Positions 9,415-19,173 of a stretch of 64,000 bases of DNA are shown in pieces. The translations under genes were made by a program, and so were the position numbers. The DNA is from an uncultured Schlesneria sp. GTDB taxonomy: Bacteria > Planctomycetota > Planctomycetia > Planctomycetales > Planctomycetaceae. The notes beneath the pieces were generated by a model that worked only from the letters and a program-made list of their open reading frames with translations, had not been told where the DNA came from and searched no databases. The stretch lies in the NCBI GenBank assembly GCA_903871875.1, contig CAIQIR010000153.1:1-64000 (forward strand), in the 5' to 3' direction. Within the stretch, counting starts at the first letter, position 1. Each line of letters opens with the position of its first letter.

Positions 9415-12228
9415 ATGCCAATCCGTGTTCACCAGATCGTGGTCGCCATCATGGCCCTCGCGGCCCTGATGACTGTGGGGTTCGAGTGCCGGCACTTATC
9501 GACACACGCGGTTTGGGCGCAGGAGGAAACAGAAAAGTCTGATCCGGGCACGGATCCAGACGCGCTGAAGAAGTTAATCGATCGCATTCACAAACTTAAT
9601 GCCAATCGATCAAAGAACGGAAATGTCCCGCCTGCAGAAGCTGGCGATCAACAGGTGTTGGCGATGGTGGATATCGCACATCTGGGGCCCACTTACTCAC
9701 CACAGACGCGATTCCTGGCTCTGCATGTCGTCCTCGCAAACCCGACAAACCAGAGCTACACGATCACACCGGACCAGATCATTGCCGAATTTGACGGCGA
9801 AGAGAAAAAGCTGAAGGACGTGCCCAAGTCATTGGCGAACCACTCGATTCCGTCAGGCAAGCAACACCTACAGATTTCGACGATGAAGTGGCCAAAAGAC
9901 AAAGCCTGGAAGCTACCGGCGAACGGTCAGACGGCACTTTGGCTCGTGTATACCGGATTGCCGCTCGGCTCCAATGTTCCCAAAAGCCGGTTGAAGATCA
10001 AACTCGGTGATCTGACAAGGGAATGGGATCTCAATGAATTGCAGCGAGCTCAACTGGGTCTGGATCTTCAACACATCGGACCGCGACAATGCCTCGCATT
10101 GATCACAATCAACGGAACGATGAATACCTTCAACGCCGGCGCATTCGTCGATGAACTCGACAAACTCGTGGAACAAAAAATTGCCCGTGTCGTGGTTCGA
10201 TGGGGCGAGGCGGCAACACCTCCCGATCAGCAATTGATGAACTGGTTACAAGTTGCCGCCGTGAGCAACGGCGGCAACCCGAATCACAACCCGATGTTTC
10301 CCGTGATTCCATCATCGATTCGCGAATTCCACCTGACTGAATTCCCCACGGGTGATGATCAACAAGGGCGAAACAATTATGCGTACGGCCTGCGCCCCAC
10401 TATTCAGAATCGAATCCACAAAACGTCGACTGAATCGGTTGGCGCGGCACTTCGAACGGCTTACTTCGCTCTGCCACCTGACGAGTTGCTGAATGAAATC
10501 AAATCGGGACATCCGCTGACGCGTGCCGCGGCGTTGGCATTCGGCGGAGGTCGGTTAGATGTGGAACAACTACCACTGATTTTTGAATGGGCCGAAGACA
10601 AAGATCCTGAACTGCAAAAATCGGCCTTACAGGCGCTCAGTCATTTCGGCGAGCCCCAAGCAATTGAAAAGCTGGTTTATTACGCTCAGAAAAATGTGGA
10701 ACCGTTATCGACATCGGCGATCGAAAGCCTCGCCGGATCGCGGTTTGGTGCGGCCCACGATGCCTTGCTGAATTTGCTCAAAAATGAATCCGAGGCGTCC
10801 AAGAAAAAGATCGTTCAGGTCCTGGCCAAATATCCTCGCCCGATCTGGTCAGACACGCTTTTCGCCTTCGTGACCAATTCGTCATGCGGCATCAATGTGG
10901 AATCGCTGCGAGCGCTGGTTCAAGTCGGACACCCTCATTTAACGGACGTGCTGGAACGCGCGTTGACGTCAGACGACAAAGCGATCCGCGATCTCGCCTT
11001 TCAAGAATTGGCGAAACGCAGCGACGAACGCAGCGAAAAACTGGCCGGCGACTATGCACTCAAATTACTGGAAGTCGGTTCGCCGGATGCAACGGTCGTG
11101 CAGCTATTTTCTCGCACAAAAGAGCCGCGCGCAATTCCCTTGTTGATCAAGCAATTGGACACCAGCAACGATCGATCGAATGCCATTAATCTGTTGCTGC
11201 AATTGGGCGATCAAACCGTGGCCGACAGTCTCGTCCAAAAATATGGTTTGATGAACAACACAGAAAAAGTCCAGGTCTTGCAGGGATTGAAGCCGTTTCG
11301 ACATCCGCGTTTTCGAGAGTTGTGCGGTGAGGCTCTGCTTACGAACGACAATCAGATGGTCACGACAGCCGCGAACGCATTGACTCAGGACGGTCATGCC
11401 GAAAGCGAAAAACTGTTGATTGGCGCGCTCGAGAAGCAGAAGACAGTGCATCTGTTGGGCAACATCATGACGGCCCTGTCCAATTTCGGAACTCCGACCG
11501 CGCGAGCGGCGTTAATCAAAGCGCGGGACTCAGGTGACCAGAACAGAAAAACTTATGCCATTCAGGCCTTGTTGAATCTGCGTCAGCGATCACCGGGATT
11601 CCAATACATTTTGCAGGCACTCACTTATCGCCAGAACAATCAAGACAAGGAAGCCCTCGAAGCGTACGACATGTCGATCCAGCTCGATCCGGTGCTGCCG
11701 GAGGCTTATCTGGGACGTGGTCAGTTGTTCTTGAAACTCGAAAAGTTCGGATCCGCCCGGAAAGACTTCGAGAAAGTGATCGACCTGAAACATGAACCAT
11801 TAGATGGCGAGTTCGTCACCAGTTACGCGATTGCTCGGATTGGCGACGGCCAGTTGCTTGAGGGAGTCAAATACCTGGAAGACAACCGCGCGAAGCAACT
11901 TGAAAGTGCCCGCGAATCGCAGATTAAAGGGATGAAGGGGTTATTTCTTTACAATGCCGCCTGTGCCTATTCCCGGGCAATAGAACAGGTGGATAGGCAG
12001 ACGGAACTTGCCGATCGGGCGACACTCCGCGAGAAATACCGTCAGCAGGCGATCGCCGACCTGAGAGAGTCGTTCAAGCAGGGGTTTGACGACTATGAGT
12101 GGACCGCGAAGGATCCCGATTTCAAGATCCTTCGCAGCGATCCCGATTTCAAAAACATCTTGTCCGGTAAATCGTCTGATAAGCCAGACGAGAAGCCCGA
12201 AGAAAAATCGACTCGTGAGAATGAGTAA
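9415..12228 (+). CDS. Secreted HEAT-repeat and TPR protein
   Basis: This is a 937-residue exported protein. A signal peptide covers about residues 1-36 (hydrophobic [15 protein letters not shown], probable cut after AVWAQ). The next 290 or so residues form an uncharacterised domain containing [20 protein letters not shown]. Roughly residues 355-720 are HEAT-like alpha repeats (for example [19 protein letters not shown] and [14 protein letters not shown]), and TPR units follow ([20 protein letters not shown], then [11 protein letters not shown]). The tail is charged. Such proteins are scaffolds and no catalytic motif is seen. GGAGTAAGG precedes the ATG. It sits 15 bases after the epimerase and 52 before SUI1. 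Function unknown; extracytoplasmic protein interaction is the reasonable guess. Confidence 0.82.
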   Translation: MPIRVHQIVVAIMALAALMTVGFECRHLSTHAVWAQEETEKSDPGTDPDALKKLIDRIHKLNANRSKNGNVPPAEAGDQQVLAMVDIAHLGPTYSPQTRFLALHVVLANPTNQSYTITPDQIIAEFDGEEKKLKDVPKSLANHSIPSGKQHLQISTMKWPKDKAWKLPANGQTALWLVYTGLPLGSNVPKSRLKIKLGDLTREWDLNELQRAQLGLDLQHIGPRQCLALITINGTMNTFNAGAFVDELDKLVEQKIARVVVRWGEAATPPDQQLMNWLQVAAVSNGGNPNHNPMFPVIPSSIREFHLTEFPTGDDQQGRNNYAYGLRPTIQNRIHKTSTESVGAALRTAYFALPPDELLNEIKSGHPLTRAAALAFGGGRLDVEQLPLIFEWAEDKDPELQKSALQALSHFGEPQAIEKLVYYAQKNVEPLSTSAIESLAGSRFGAAHDALLNLLKNESEASKKKIVQVLAKYPRPIWSDTLFAFVTNSSCGINVESLRALVQVGHPHLTDVLERALTSDDKAIRDLAFQELAKRSDERSEKLAGDYALKLLEVGSPDATVVQLFSRTKEPRAIPLLIKQLDTSNDRSNAINLLLQLGDQTVADSLVQKYGLMNNTEKVQVLQGLKPFRHPRFRELCGEALLTNDNQMVTTAANALTQDGHAESEKLLIGALEKQKTVHLLGNIMTALSNFGTPTARAALIKARDSGDQNRKTYAIQALLNLRQRSPGFQYILQALTYRQNNQDKEALEAYDMSIQLDPVLPEAYLGRGQLFLKLEKFGSARKDFEKVIDLKHEPLDGEFVTSYAIARIGDGQLLEGVKYLEDNRAKQLESARESQIKGMKGLFLYNAACAYSRAIEQVDRQTELADRATLREKYRQQAIADLRESFKQGFDDYEWTAKDPDFKILRSDPDFKNILSGKSSDKPDEKPEEKSTRENE

Positions 12229-12280
12229 CCGTGTTCGGTGTCTGAACGCGACCTTCTCACCTCTGCTGACGGAGCCTTCG

Positions 12281-12625
12281 ATGCGGCTGTTTGCCGGAAC
12301 GATTTTTGACCGACTGCCCCATTGTGAGCGTTGCGATCAACCCGAAACGGAATGCCAATGTCCGCCGGAACCGAAACAACCGCAGGTGGTTCCTCCCGGC
12401 CGGCAGACTGCGCGGTTGTCGCTGGAAAAACGCAAGAAGGGAAAGTTCGTCACTGTCATTCGAGGACTCTCGGCGGCCAACAACGATTTTCCAACGTTGC
12501 TAAGCAAACTAAAGACTCATTGTGGTGCCGGGGGAACACTGGATGGCGATACTCTGGAAATTCAAGGCAATCAACTCGACGGGTTAAAGAAGAAACTTGT
12601 TGAGTTGGGGTATCAGGTCAAATGA
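12281..12625 (+). CDS. SUI1/YciH-type translation factor
   Basis: A 115-residue protein with the eIF1/SUI1 fold, a non-essential ribosome-binding factor in bacteria that resembles eukaryotic start-codon selection factor eIF1. The SUI1 core spans about residues 50-115: [44 protein letters not shown]. The N-terminus carries four closely spaced cysteines ([13 protein letters not shown]), a pattern suggesting a small zinc site. The ATG at 12281 has GGAG about 7 bases upstream. The stop codon overlaps the start of the HD gene (ATGA), so the two are translationally coupled. Confidence 0.9.
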   Translation: MRLFAGTIFDRLPHCERCDQPETECQCPPEPKQPQVVPPGRQTARLSLEKRKKGKFVTVIRGLSAANNDFPTLLSKLKTHCGAGGTLDGDTLEIQGNQLDGLKKKLVELGYQVK

Positions 12626-13968
12626 GTCACAACGATATGTCGCACCCCTATCGCACTATTCCCGAATTGTTTGATCTGCAAGCGGGAGGACCGCTCGTGC
12701 GGATCCCCCATCAACTCGACGTTCCGTTTACGCCGCGAGTGCGATCCCTTGTGGATACGGCCGAATTTCAACGACTGAGGCAAATTACGCAGCTCGGCCT
12801 GGCAGCGCGCATCTATCCGGGAGCGACACACACGCGGTTTGAGCATGCGTTGGGCGTGTTTCACAACGCGCTGCGGTACCTGTGGCAATTGGGCAAGGAT
12901 GAGCGGTTCGCCGCGACGGTCAGTCCACATCAAGCAGAAGTGTTAATGGTCGCGGCGTTGCTGCACGACTTAGGTCATTGGCCATTTTGTCACCCGATCG
13001 AGGACATGGCCCTCACCGATTTGCCACCACACGAGCAGTTTGCCGCCCAGTTCCTCGCTCCTGACCGCGAGCTTGGACAGGTGCTACAATCAGAGTGGGG
13101 AATTGCACCGGAAGAGGTATTAGACGTGCTGGTTGCGAAAACCGATTCACCCGCGCTGCGGCTGATGCGGTCAATCCTGTCCGGCCCGATCGATATCGAC
13201 AAAATGGACTATCTAGAAAGAGACAGCCTTCATGCCGGGGTTCCCTATGGACGCAACTTCGACAGGGCTCGCTTGATCCAGTCACTTCTCGTGAACGAAG
13301 CGGGGGACGGATTGGCCATCAGCGCCAAGGGCAAAACCGCCGCCGAACTGATGGTATTCGCCCGGTACGTCATGTTCAGTGAAGTCTATTGGCATCACGC
13401 AGTCCGTTCGGCGACCTGCATGTTTGCCAGAAGCTTCTATGAACTGCATCGGTCATTGGATCTGAAGACTCTGTTTCAACAAAGCGAGTTTGATGTCATT
13501 CGCGAACTTCGACTAAAGGCGACGAACACCAACGTTTCGTCGCTGCTCGATGGTTTGTTTGGCGCGAAACGCCGATTACACAAACGGGTACTGGAACTGA
13601 GTCTCTATCAAACGCCCGACCTGTACCGTCAAATAGCCGGCCGAAGTTACGGCGATTTGCTGAATGTCGCACGAAGTCTGTCGGAGCGTATTGCTCGCGA
13701 ACTCTCGTGCGAGGTCGGCCCGACAGATTTGCTAATCGATGCTCCGCCGCTTCACAAAGAAGTCGAGTTTAAGGTCAACATCTACTATCCCAAGGAACGA
13801 CAATATCATCCACTCAGCCAAGTCTCGCCGGTGGTGAACGCGTTAGCAAGGACGCAATTTGACGACTACGTAAAGCGAGTCCGTTTGTTTGCGGAGCCAG
13901 TTCTGGCCAAACAACTGGCGGGTCGACGTGAATTTGTTAACTGGCTGGCAGACGCCGCGGCAAAATGA
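12622..13968 (+). CDS. HD-domain phosphohydrolase, dNTPase/SAMHD1-like
   Basis: A 448-residue metal-dependent phosphohydrolase of the dGTPase/SAMHD1-like group. The metal ligands are visible in order: the histidine of [11 protein letters not shown], the HD pair in [13 protein letters not shown], and the aspartate of [11 protein letters not shown]. That last motif is characteristic of the dGTP triphosphohydrolase branch. These enzymes hydrolyse dNTPs or related nucleotides; the true substrate is unknown. The start overlaps the SUI1 stop by 4 bases. The gene ends only 6 bases from the stop of the convergent permease gene, with no terminator between them. Confidence 0.88.
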   Translation: MSHNDMSHPYRTIPELFDLQAGGPLVRIPHQLDVPFTPRVRSLVDTAEFQRLRQITQLGLAARIYPGATHTRFEHALGVFHNALRYLWQLGKDERFAATVSPHQAEVLMVAALLHDLGHWPFCHPIEDMALTDLPPHEQFAAQFLAPDRELGQVLQSEWGIAPEEVLDVLVAKTDSPALRLMRSILSGPIDIDKMDYLERDSLHAGVPYGRNFDRARLIQSLLVNEAGDGLAISAKGKTAAELMVFARYVMFSEVYWHHAVRSATCMFARSFYELHRSLDLKTLFQQSEFDVIRELRLKATNTNVSSLLDGLFGAKRRLHKRVLELSLYQTPDLYRQIAGRSYGDLLNVARSLSERIARELSCEVGPTDLLIDAPPLHKEVEFKVNIYYPKERQYHPLSQVSPVVNALARTQFDDYVKRVRLFAEPVLAKQLAGRREFVNWLADAAAK

Positions 13969-13974
13969 AGAGGC

Positions 13975-16900
13975 TCATTCACCGCGTAACGTCGTGACAA
14001 TCGGCACTCGGACCGCGGCTCGAACGGCCACTGCTGCGGCCAGCATTCCCGTGACGAATACCGACAACAGCAGGACTATGAGCGAACCCCAAGGCAGGTC
14101 GGCGCCACGACTGAACAGGTTCGGAGAAGTGGCCAGCAATGCCGCGCTCGTTCCGGCGACCAGTCCCCACAGCAAGGTGAAGGCACTTTCCGACAGGACA
14201 AGCGTCGCGATACCCCGTTCGCGAAAACCGACGGCACGCAGCAAGGCCAACTCTGTCTGACGCTCCAGCACGTTGCGCAGCATCACGGTGGCAAGCCCAA
14301 ACGTCCCCAGCAGCAGGCCCAACCCCCCGAGCGTCTGAAACGTCGACAAATAGGTATTCTGCACCGAGAGAAATCGGGCCAGTCGATCGGCCACCGGTTC
14401 CGCATCAAATCCGTATTCCGCGAGTTCCGTCTCGAGAAATGACGACGCAGACTCGGCTTGAGCGAGAGGTACCTCGATCAGGAAATATTGAAATCCCTTC
14501 TGCTCAGGAAACAATTTCACGAAATTCTCTTCCGACATGACGAGCACTCCTTGAAAGAGACTGTCTTGAAACATGCCTTTCACGATCAGTTGATGCTGTG
14601 GAGATTCGTCATTTGGCACGGCAATCGTTTGACCGACCTGCTTATGCAAGGAAAACATCAGCGTGTTCATATCGCCGAGAACCGGGATCGGAGCGTCTGC
14701 TTCGCCGTTCGATTTGTTGGAAGGCTGACCGGACGTTGTGGTCAGATCGCGCCAGGCCCCGGCGGCGAACGCGAAGCGGTTTTCGTCGATCAGAGATTGA
14801 GGCACTCCGAGGATGGTTGGCACCTTCGTTTGAAAAAGATTGAGACAACTGGCGTCTTCGCCAGGCTTCACTCGAATCGGAACGACGTGCATCGCCCCCA
14901 GCGCTGCCGCCCCCGGCGAATTCGCGGGCGGACTGAGCTGCAACTTCTTGCGTCCCGCGGGAGTGTTGATGTCATAGAGCACCGGGCTGCTCGATTCGGC
15001 GACCAGCGTAAAGCCTCCATTGCCCGACGTTTTATCCGGTAGTTCGCTCGCGGGATCTCGACGAAATGCCGCAACCGTCACGATCAGAAATGTTGCAGTG
15101 GCAATCATCCCCGCGGTCATCACAGTTCGCTGCCGTTGCCGCGAGGCATTTCTCAACCCCAAGCGTCCCAATCCGGCCAGACCGTGACCGCGGACGGCGA
15201 TGCCGGTTTCCCGCTGGAGCCACGCCGAAAGAAATGAAAGCGAAGCAGCTAATAACAGCACGCCGATTCCAAAGAAACATCCTGCGGCCGGCAGTGCCCC
15301 CACAACGACTCCGCCGATTAGCGTCACGGCTAGCCCCGTGCAAATCACCGCCCGCCGCATGATTCGCTGCGCCCGTTTGCGTTGCATGACCAGATCGAGG
15401 TCCCGTTCGGTGACGCCCGCCAATTGTTCACGTAGACTCAGCTGTTTCAGATTTCGCAATGCCCACCAGATCGAAAACAACGCCGCGATGACGGCAATCA
15501 AAAATCCCGAAACCAGACTCTGTAGATTAACGGCCAGAATCAAAGTCTTTGTTCCGATGGCGCCGATCCACCAGTGGGTCAAACCATAGATCATTGCCCG
15601 GGCATAGCCAACGGCGGCGACTAATCCCAAAACTCCTCCAATGACCGAAATGGCCAGCCCCTCGTACAACATCTGTCGTCGAACTTGTTGAGAGGTGAAG
15701 CCGATCGCGCCCAGCAAACCCAGTTCGCGCACGCGTTGTTCGATTTCCAAGCGAAACAACAGACCGATCAAAAACATCGCGGCAATGATCAGAAACAGAC
15801 TGAAACCAAAAAACAGCCCCGAGAAATCAGTTGATCCGTTCGCAGCGGAAAGACCGATGGCTTTAATCGGCTGGAACATCAAACCCACTTCGGCCGGATT
15901 AATTTGTTCCAAGAGGTTCGCGGCAAACCGATCATGCAGCGACTTCAACGATTCCACCGTTTCGGAACCGCCGCCAGTCGGACTCGCAATTCTCACTGAA
16001 GTCAAAGATCCATACCGACTGGGCCACATTTTTTGAGCGGTTGGCAGCGGAAGGAACAATTTGGGGATCGCACGATAGCGGTCCCAGTATTCATCGTCGC
16101 GAGGCGTAACGGCATCGAGATTCATCGGAAACGGCTGGTCCCAATCGGCCAGCGAATCGACATCTGTGATCCCTTTCACTTCGGGAGTCAACGTGCGATC
16201 AATGGCGGTACCCGCCATTTTGACGATCCCTCGCACGATGAATGTTCGTTCGAGCTCTGGCAACTCACCACGGGAACCAATTGTGTGATACGTCAGCTTG
16301 ATCGTGTCACCCAATTTGATCTGAAGATCTTCCGCCAAAAATTCATTCAGGATGACGTCGTCTTCGCCCCATGTGGTCGGCGGAACACCAATAAACTCGA
16401 ACCCCGCTAAAGGCTTTTCCTTTAAGGACGAGAAATCCAGCCCAGCCACCGTCGAATACATCGAGTAGCCGGTCTTCTTACCCGGCTGATAAACTTGCGG
16501 ATTCCACAATTTGTTGGCGAGATACACCATGACCGGAGCGGTGACCAACTTCATGTCACGCGCCGTTCTTTGAGCGGCATCGACAAGTTTGTCCTCCAAA
16601 ATCATTTGTTCGGATTCGAGAACGATCCCATTGATCGAAGAATTATCCACGAGACGCAAATTCAGATCAGAGAGTGTTAACGCCCGTTTCAGTGCGTCGG
16701 TTAAAGCCGAACTCTGCTGGATTGGTGTCGCATGCTTCGGACTATTGTCATGAACGAAGATCGCATTGACCTGAGCGGCCTTGCCAGCGGGATCTCGCCG
16801 TGTGGGCTTGACTTCTTCCAGTTCCAGTCGTTCCTGCAAGACACGCAGATCAACAAAAGCGTTCAGGGGTAATGCCTGCGAGGGCAGAAGACCGAGTCGC

Positions 16901-17526
16901 GACAAACCGTTCGTTTCCGGAACGATCTCAGAAACTTTCAAGTTGATTTCTTGTGAGTCGTTATCCTTGTTCCCCATCAACGTGTCGCGGGGAACCATAC
17001 TAGGCAGCTCAATCCAGACAGTGATTTCATCCCCCACCCGCACACCAATCTCGGCGGCAACTCGTGCATTCAAAACCACGTTCGTTCCGCGAGGTGCCTT
17101 GACACCGCCGGATTCCACAAGTGACCAGGCACGATCATCGAATCCGTAAACATTCACTTGCCCCGCCCGCCGTACGGATTCGCCGGATCTCGCCTGCAGC
17201 GCGGCTTGCATCACAATCGCAGGGGAAAAATCCTCAAGACCGGTTCCGACCAATTGTTCGCCACCCTTGGCCGCGATGTCGGACGCCAATTGTTCCCTTA
17301 CAAACCGGAAACCGCTGAGAGCGTCGTCGATCTTTCCCAATCGCTCAATCGTCAACTGACGCAGGCTGGCTTTTACGGAATCGCCGACGATCAGCGCACC
17401 TCCCATTACAGCCGTGGCCGCGATGACACCCAGCAACACAGCGAGATTGGTCCGCCAATAGTGCCATAAACTGCGAAAGACGAATTGCGAGCGGTTGATG
17501 GTGGCCAACTTTTGCGGTCCGTTCAA
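13975..17526 (-). CDS. Large ABC-type permease with two FtsX domains
   Basis: A 1183-residue inner-membrane permease. After an N-terminal helix (about residues 30-52) comes a long extracytoplasmic MacB-like domain. An FtsX block follows (FLIIAAMFLIGLLFRLEIEQRVRELGLLGAIGF region), then further helices, a second extracytoplasmic domain, and a C-terminal FtsX block with LGTFGLATVMLRNVLERQ and ELALLRAVGFRERGI. This duplicated layout is that of LolE/MacB-related or lipoprotein-type export permeases that work with a separate ATPase, but no ATPase gene is adjacent. Start uncertain: TTG at 17526, or TTG at 17508, which is better spaced from a GGA. The substrate cannot be read from sequence. Confidence 0.85.
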   Translation of the reverse strand: MNGPQKLATINRSQFVFRSLWHYWRTNLAVLLGVIAATAVMGGALIVGDSVKASLRQLTIERLGKIDDALSGFRFVREQLASDIAAKGGEQLVGTGLEDFSPAIVMQAALQARSGESVRRAGQVNVYGFDDRAWSLVESGGVKAPRGTNVVLNARVAAEIGVRVGDEITVWIELPSMVPRDTLMGNKDNDSQEINLKVSEIVPETNGLSRLGLLPSQALPLNAFVDLRVLQERLELEEVKPTRRDPAGKAAQVNAIFVHDNSPKHATPIQQSSALTDALKRALTLSDLNLRLVDNSSINGIVLESEQMILEDKLVDAAQRTARDMKLVTAPVMVYLANKLWNPQVYQPGKKTGYSMYSTVAGLDFSSLKEKPLAGFEFIGVPPTTWGEDDVILNEFLAEDLQIKLGDTIKLTYHTIGSRGELPELERTFIVRGIVKMAGTAIDRTLTPEVKGITDVDSLADWDQPFPMNLDAVTPRDDEYWDRYRAIPKLFLPLPTAQKMWPSRYGSLTSVRIASPTGGGSETVESLKSLHDRFAANLLEQINPAEVGLMFQPIKAIGLSAANGSTDFSGLFFGFSLFLIIAAMFLIGLLFRLEIEQRVRELGLLGAIGFTSQQVRRQMLYEGLAISVIGGVLGLVAAVGYARAMIYGLTHWWIGAIGTKTLILAVNLQSLVSGFLIAVIAALFSIWWALRNLKQLSLREQLAGVTERDLDLVMQRKRAQRIMRRAVICTGLAVTLIGGVVVGALPAAGCFFGIGVLLLAASLSFLSAWLQRETGIAVRGHGLAGLGRLGLRNASRQRQRTVMTAGMIATATFLIVTVAAFRRDPASELPDKTSGNGGFTLVAESSSPVLYDINTPAGRKKLQLSPPANSPGAAALGAMHVVPIRVKPGEDASCLNLFQTKVPTILGVPQSLIDENRFAFAAGAWRDLTTTSGQPSNKSNGEADAPIPVLGDMNTLMFSLHKQVGQTIAVPNDESPQHQLIVKGMFQDSLFQGVLVMSEENFVKLFPEQKGFQYFLIEVPLAQAESASSFLETELAEYGFDAEPVADRLARFLSVQNTYLSTFQTLGGLGLLLGTFGLATVMLRNVLERQTELALLRAVGFRERGIATLVLSESAFTLLWGLVAGTSAALLATSPNLFSRGADLPWGSLIVLLLSVFVTGMLAAAVAVRAAVRVPIVTTLRGE

Positions 17527-17757
17527 TCCATGTTGTTAGTGGCTTCAGGTCAATTGTCGCATCTTCTCACAAGGTGATTGCCAAGGCGAGGGTCAGCGGT
17601 GATGGAGTCGATCGATCTAGTGCCGCGTGACATTCCATAACAGGCACTTCGAGATGCTCCACTCAAGAAAAATCCGTGTTCGATGCCTTGCGTTCAACTG
17701 TCTCAATACGGGATCATCCCGAGCGCCAGTTCCCCTCCACTTCACTGGAACATCAGG

Positions 17758-18633
17758 ATGAAAATCAGCTTGAATCTCGGGGGTCTTTTCTTGTTCGTCA
17801 TCGCTGGCTGTGCTCAACCGGTTTCCCCACCGGCGACAACCGCCGCTTCAGAATTAGCTCCGCAACAATCAGGTCTGCCGCAAGAAGCAATCGCTACAAC
17901 CGATTCGGCTGTCCCCGCTATCCCCGCAGAAAAAATTGAAAAAGTTGACGTACCAGCCGATGTCCCTGAAGGAACCGCAACCACTTCATCAACTACTGAC
18001 ACGGCAGCAACAACGGACTCCGCGAATCTCAAGGCGGAACCACTCGATCTGACCTATTATTACCATTCCTCCGCCGATGGATTTGATCGAGACGGAGGCC
18101 ATCCCTGGCGGGACGTTCCGCGAGGTAAACAGACGTTCGGCAATGTTCCCCTGGAAATTGGCGGCCGAATGACTCTGTGGGGTAGCATCAATGCGGGTCG
18201 AGGTCACAACAACCCTGAATATGTCACTGACGTCCAGATCGATCGGAAATTCGAGGCCCTGTACCTCTATCACGCCACATTCCACTCGGCGCCCCAGGGA
18301 ACTCCCATAGCACGACTAACGTTTCACTATGTCAGTGGAGATCCGACCACAGCTGACATTTGTTACGGAACCCATGTCCGGGACTGGTTCGTCAGAACCG
18401 GCGAACCCGAAGAACTGAGTGACCCCAAATCAAAGCGCGTGTGGCGAGGAAAGAACTCGATGAGCAAATCGAATCCACCTGGCGAATTACAATTTTTCAT
18501 TACCGAAATTGCCAATCCACATCCGAAGGACGAAGTAACGACAATCGATTTCGCTTCGACGAAAGAGCAACCGAACGCCTGTATCATGGCTATCACAACA
18601 GGCCCTGCTGGTTTACTCAAAATCGAACCGTAA
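17758..18633 (+). CDS. Predicted lipoprotein of unknown function
   Basis: A 291-residue exported protein. The ATG at 17758 starts a lipoprotein signal (MKISLNLGGLFLFVIAGC) with the lipid-accepting cysteine at position 18. A Thr/Ala/Pro-rich linker of about 80 residues follows, then a compact domain with YYYHSSADGFDRDGG and MTLWGSINAGRGHN. The linker suggests a tethered domain reaching from the membrane. I recognise no family or catalytic motif. It is transcribed away from the large permease, with a 231-base divergent gap, and stands alone on this strand. Starts further upstream in frame would spoil the signal peptide. Confidence 0.7.
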   Translation: MKISLNLGGLFLFVIAGCAQPVSPPATTAASELAPQQSGLPQEAIATTDSAVPAIPAEKIEKVDVPADVPEGTATTSSTTDTAATTDSANLKAEPLDLTYYYHSSADGFDRDGGHPWRDVPRGKQTFGNVPLEIGGRMTLWGSINAGRGHNNPEYVTDVQIDRKFEALYLYHATFHSAPQGTPIARLTFHYVSGDPTTADICYGTHVRDWFVRTGEPEELSDPKSKRVWRGKNSMSKSNPPGELQFFITEIANPHPKDEVTTIDFASTKEQPNACIMAITTGPAGLLKIEP

Positions 18634-19173
18634 GGTATCGGCCGAATCTTCCTGGTGTTCCCATTACCGCCGCCCTATTTTCTTAGGGTGTTGACCTAAC
18701 AGTGGACACTTGGTTTTTCAAACGACAGCACGACCAAAATCGGCAACGCGCGAACAGACACAAGACACAACACACCATCATTTAACCACTTGTGTCGCCC
18801 AGCAACTTTTAATCAGCCCCGCGCGGCCCTTGACTGACAGATTCGGCTGGTTACAATTCCGAGGCATATACCGATTCTCCGCTTCGTTTTGGTCGATCAC
18901 CGGACGTGCCCCGTCTAGACCACAGCGGCTTGGATCGACGTGTCTGCATTTAGCAACCGACATCAGCGATGGGTTTTGCTGTGTGACGTTGGAAAGCAGC
19001 GTTCTTTCAGAATCGGAATCTCTGGTCGTCCCCGTCGAGCTATGCTGTTCTGAATTCCCTTGCGAAATTTGGTTGGGGGCATTCGAAAAAGGCCTGTGGC
19101 AAACTGCTCGTTCCAATGTCAGCTGAGTGTGATTGCGTTTTGAACTCAAGACGGAAATGACGGGAAATTACGG
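18634..19173. other. Intergenic region upstream of dnaG, 540 bases
   Basis: A 138-codon plus-strand frame (18710-19126) and an overlapping minus-strand frame occupy this gap. Neither has a ribosome-binding site or a recognisable product. A weak CCCTA/TTAGGG hairpin near 18672-18687 could end the lipoprotein transcript but lacks a strong T-run. The dnaG promoter should be here, but I cannot place it. Confidence 0.45.
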
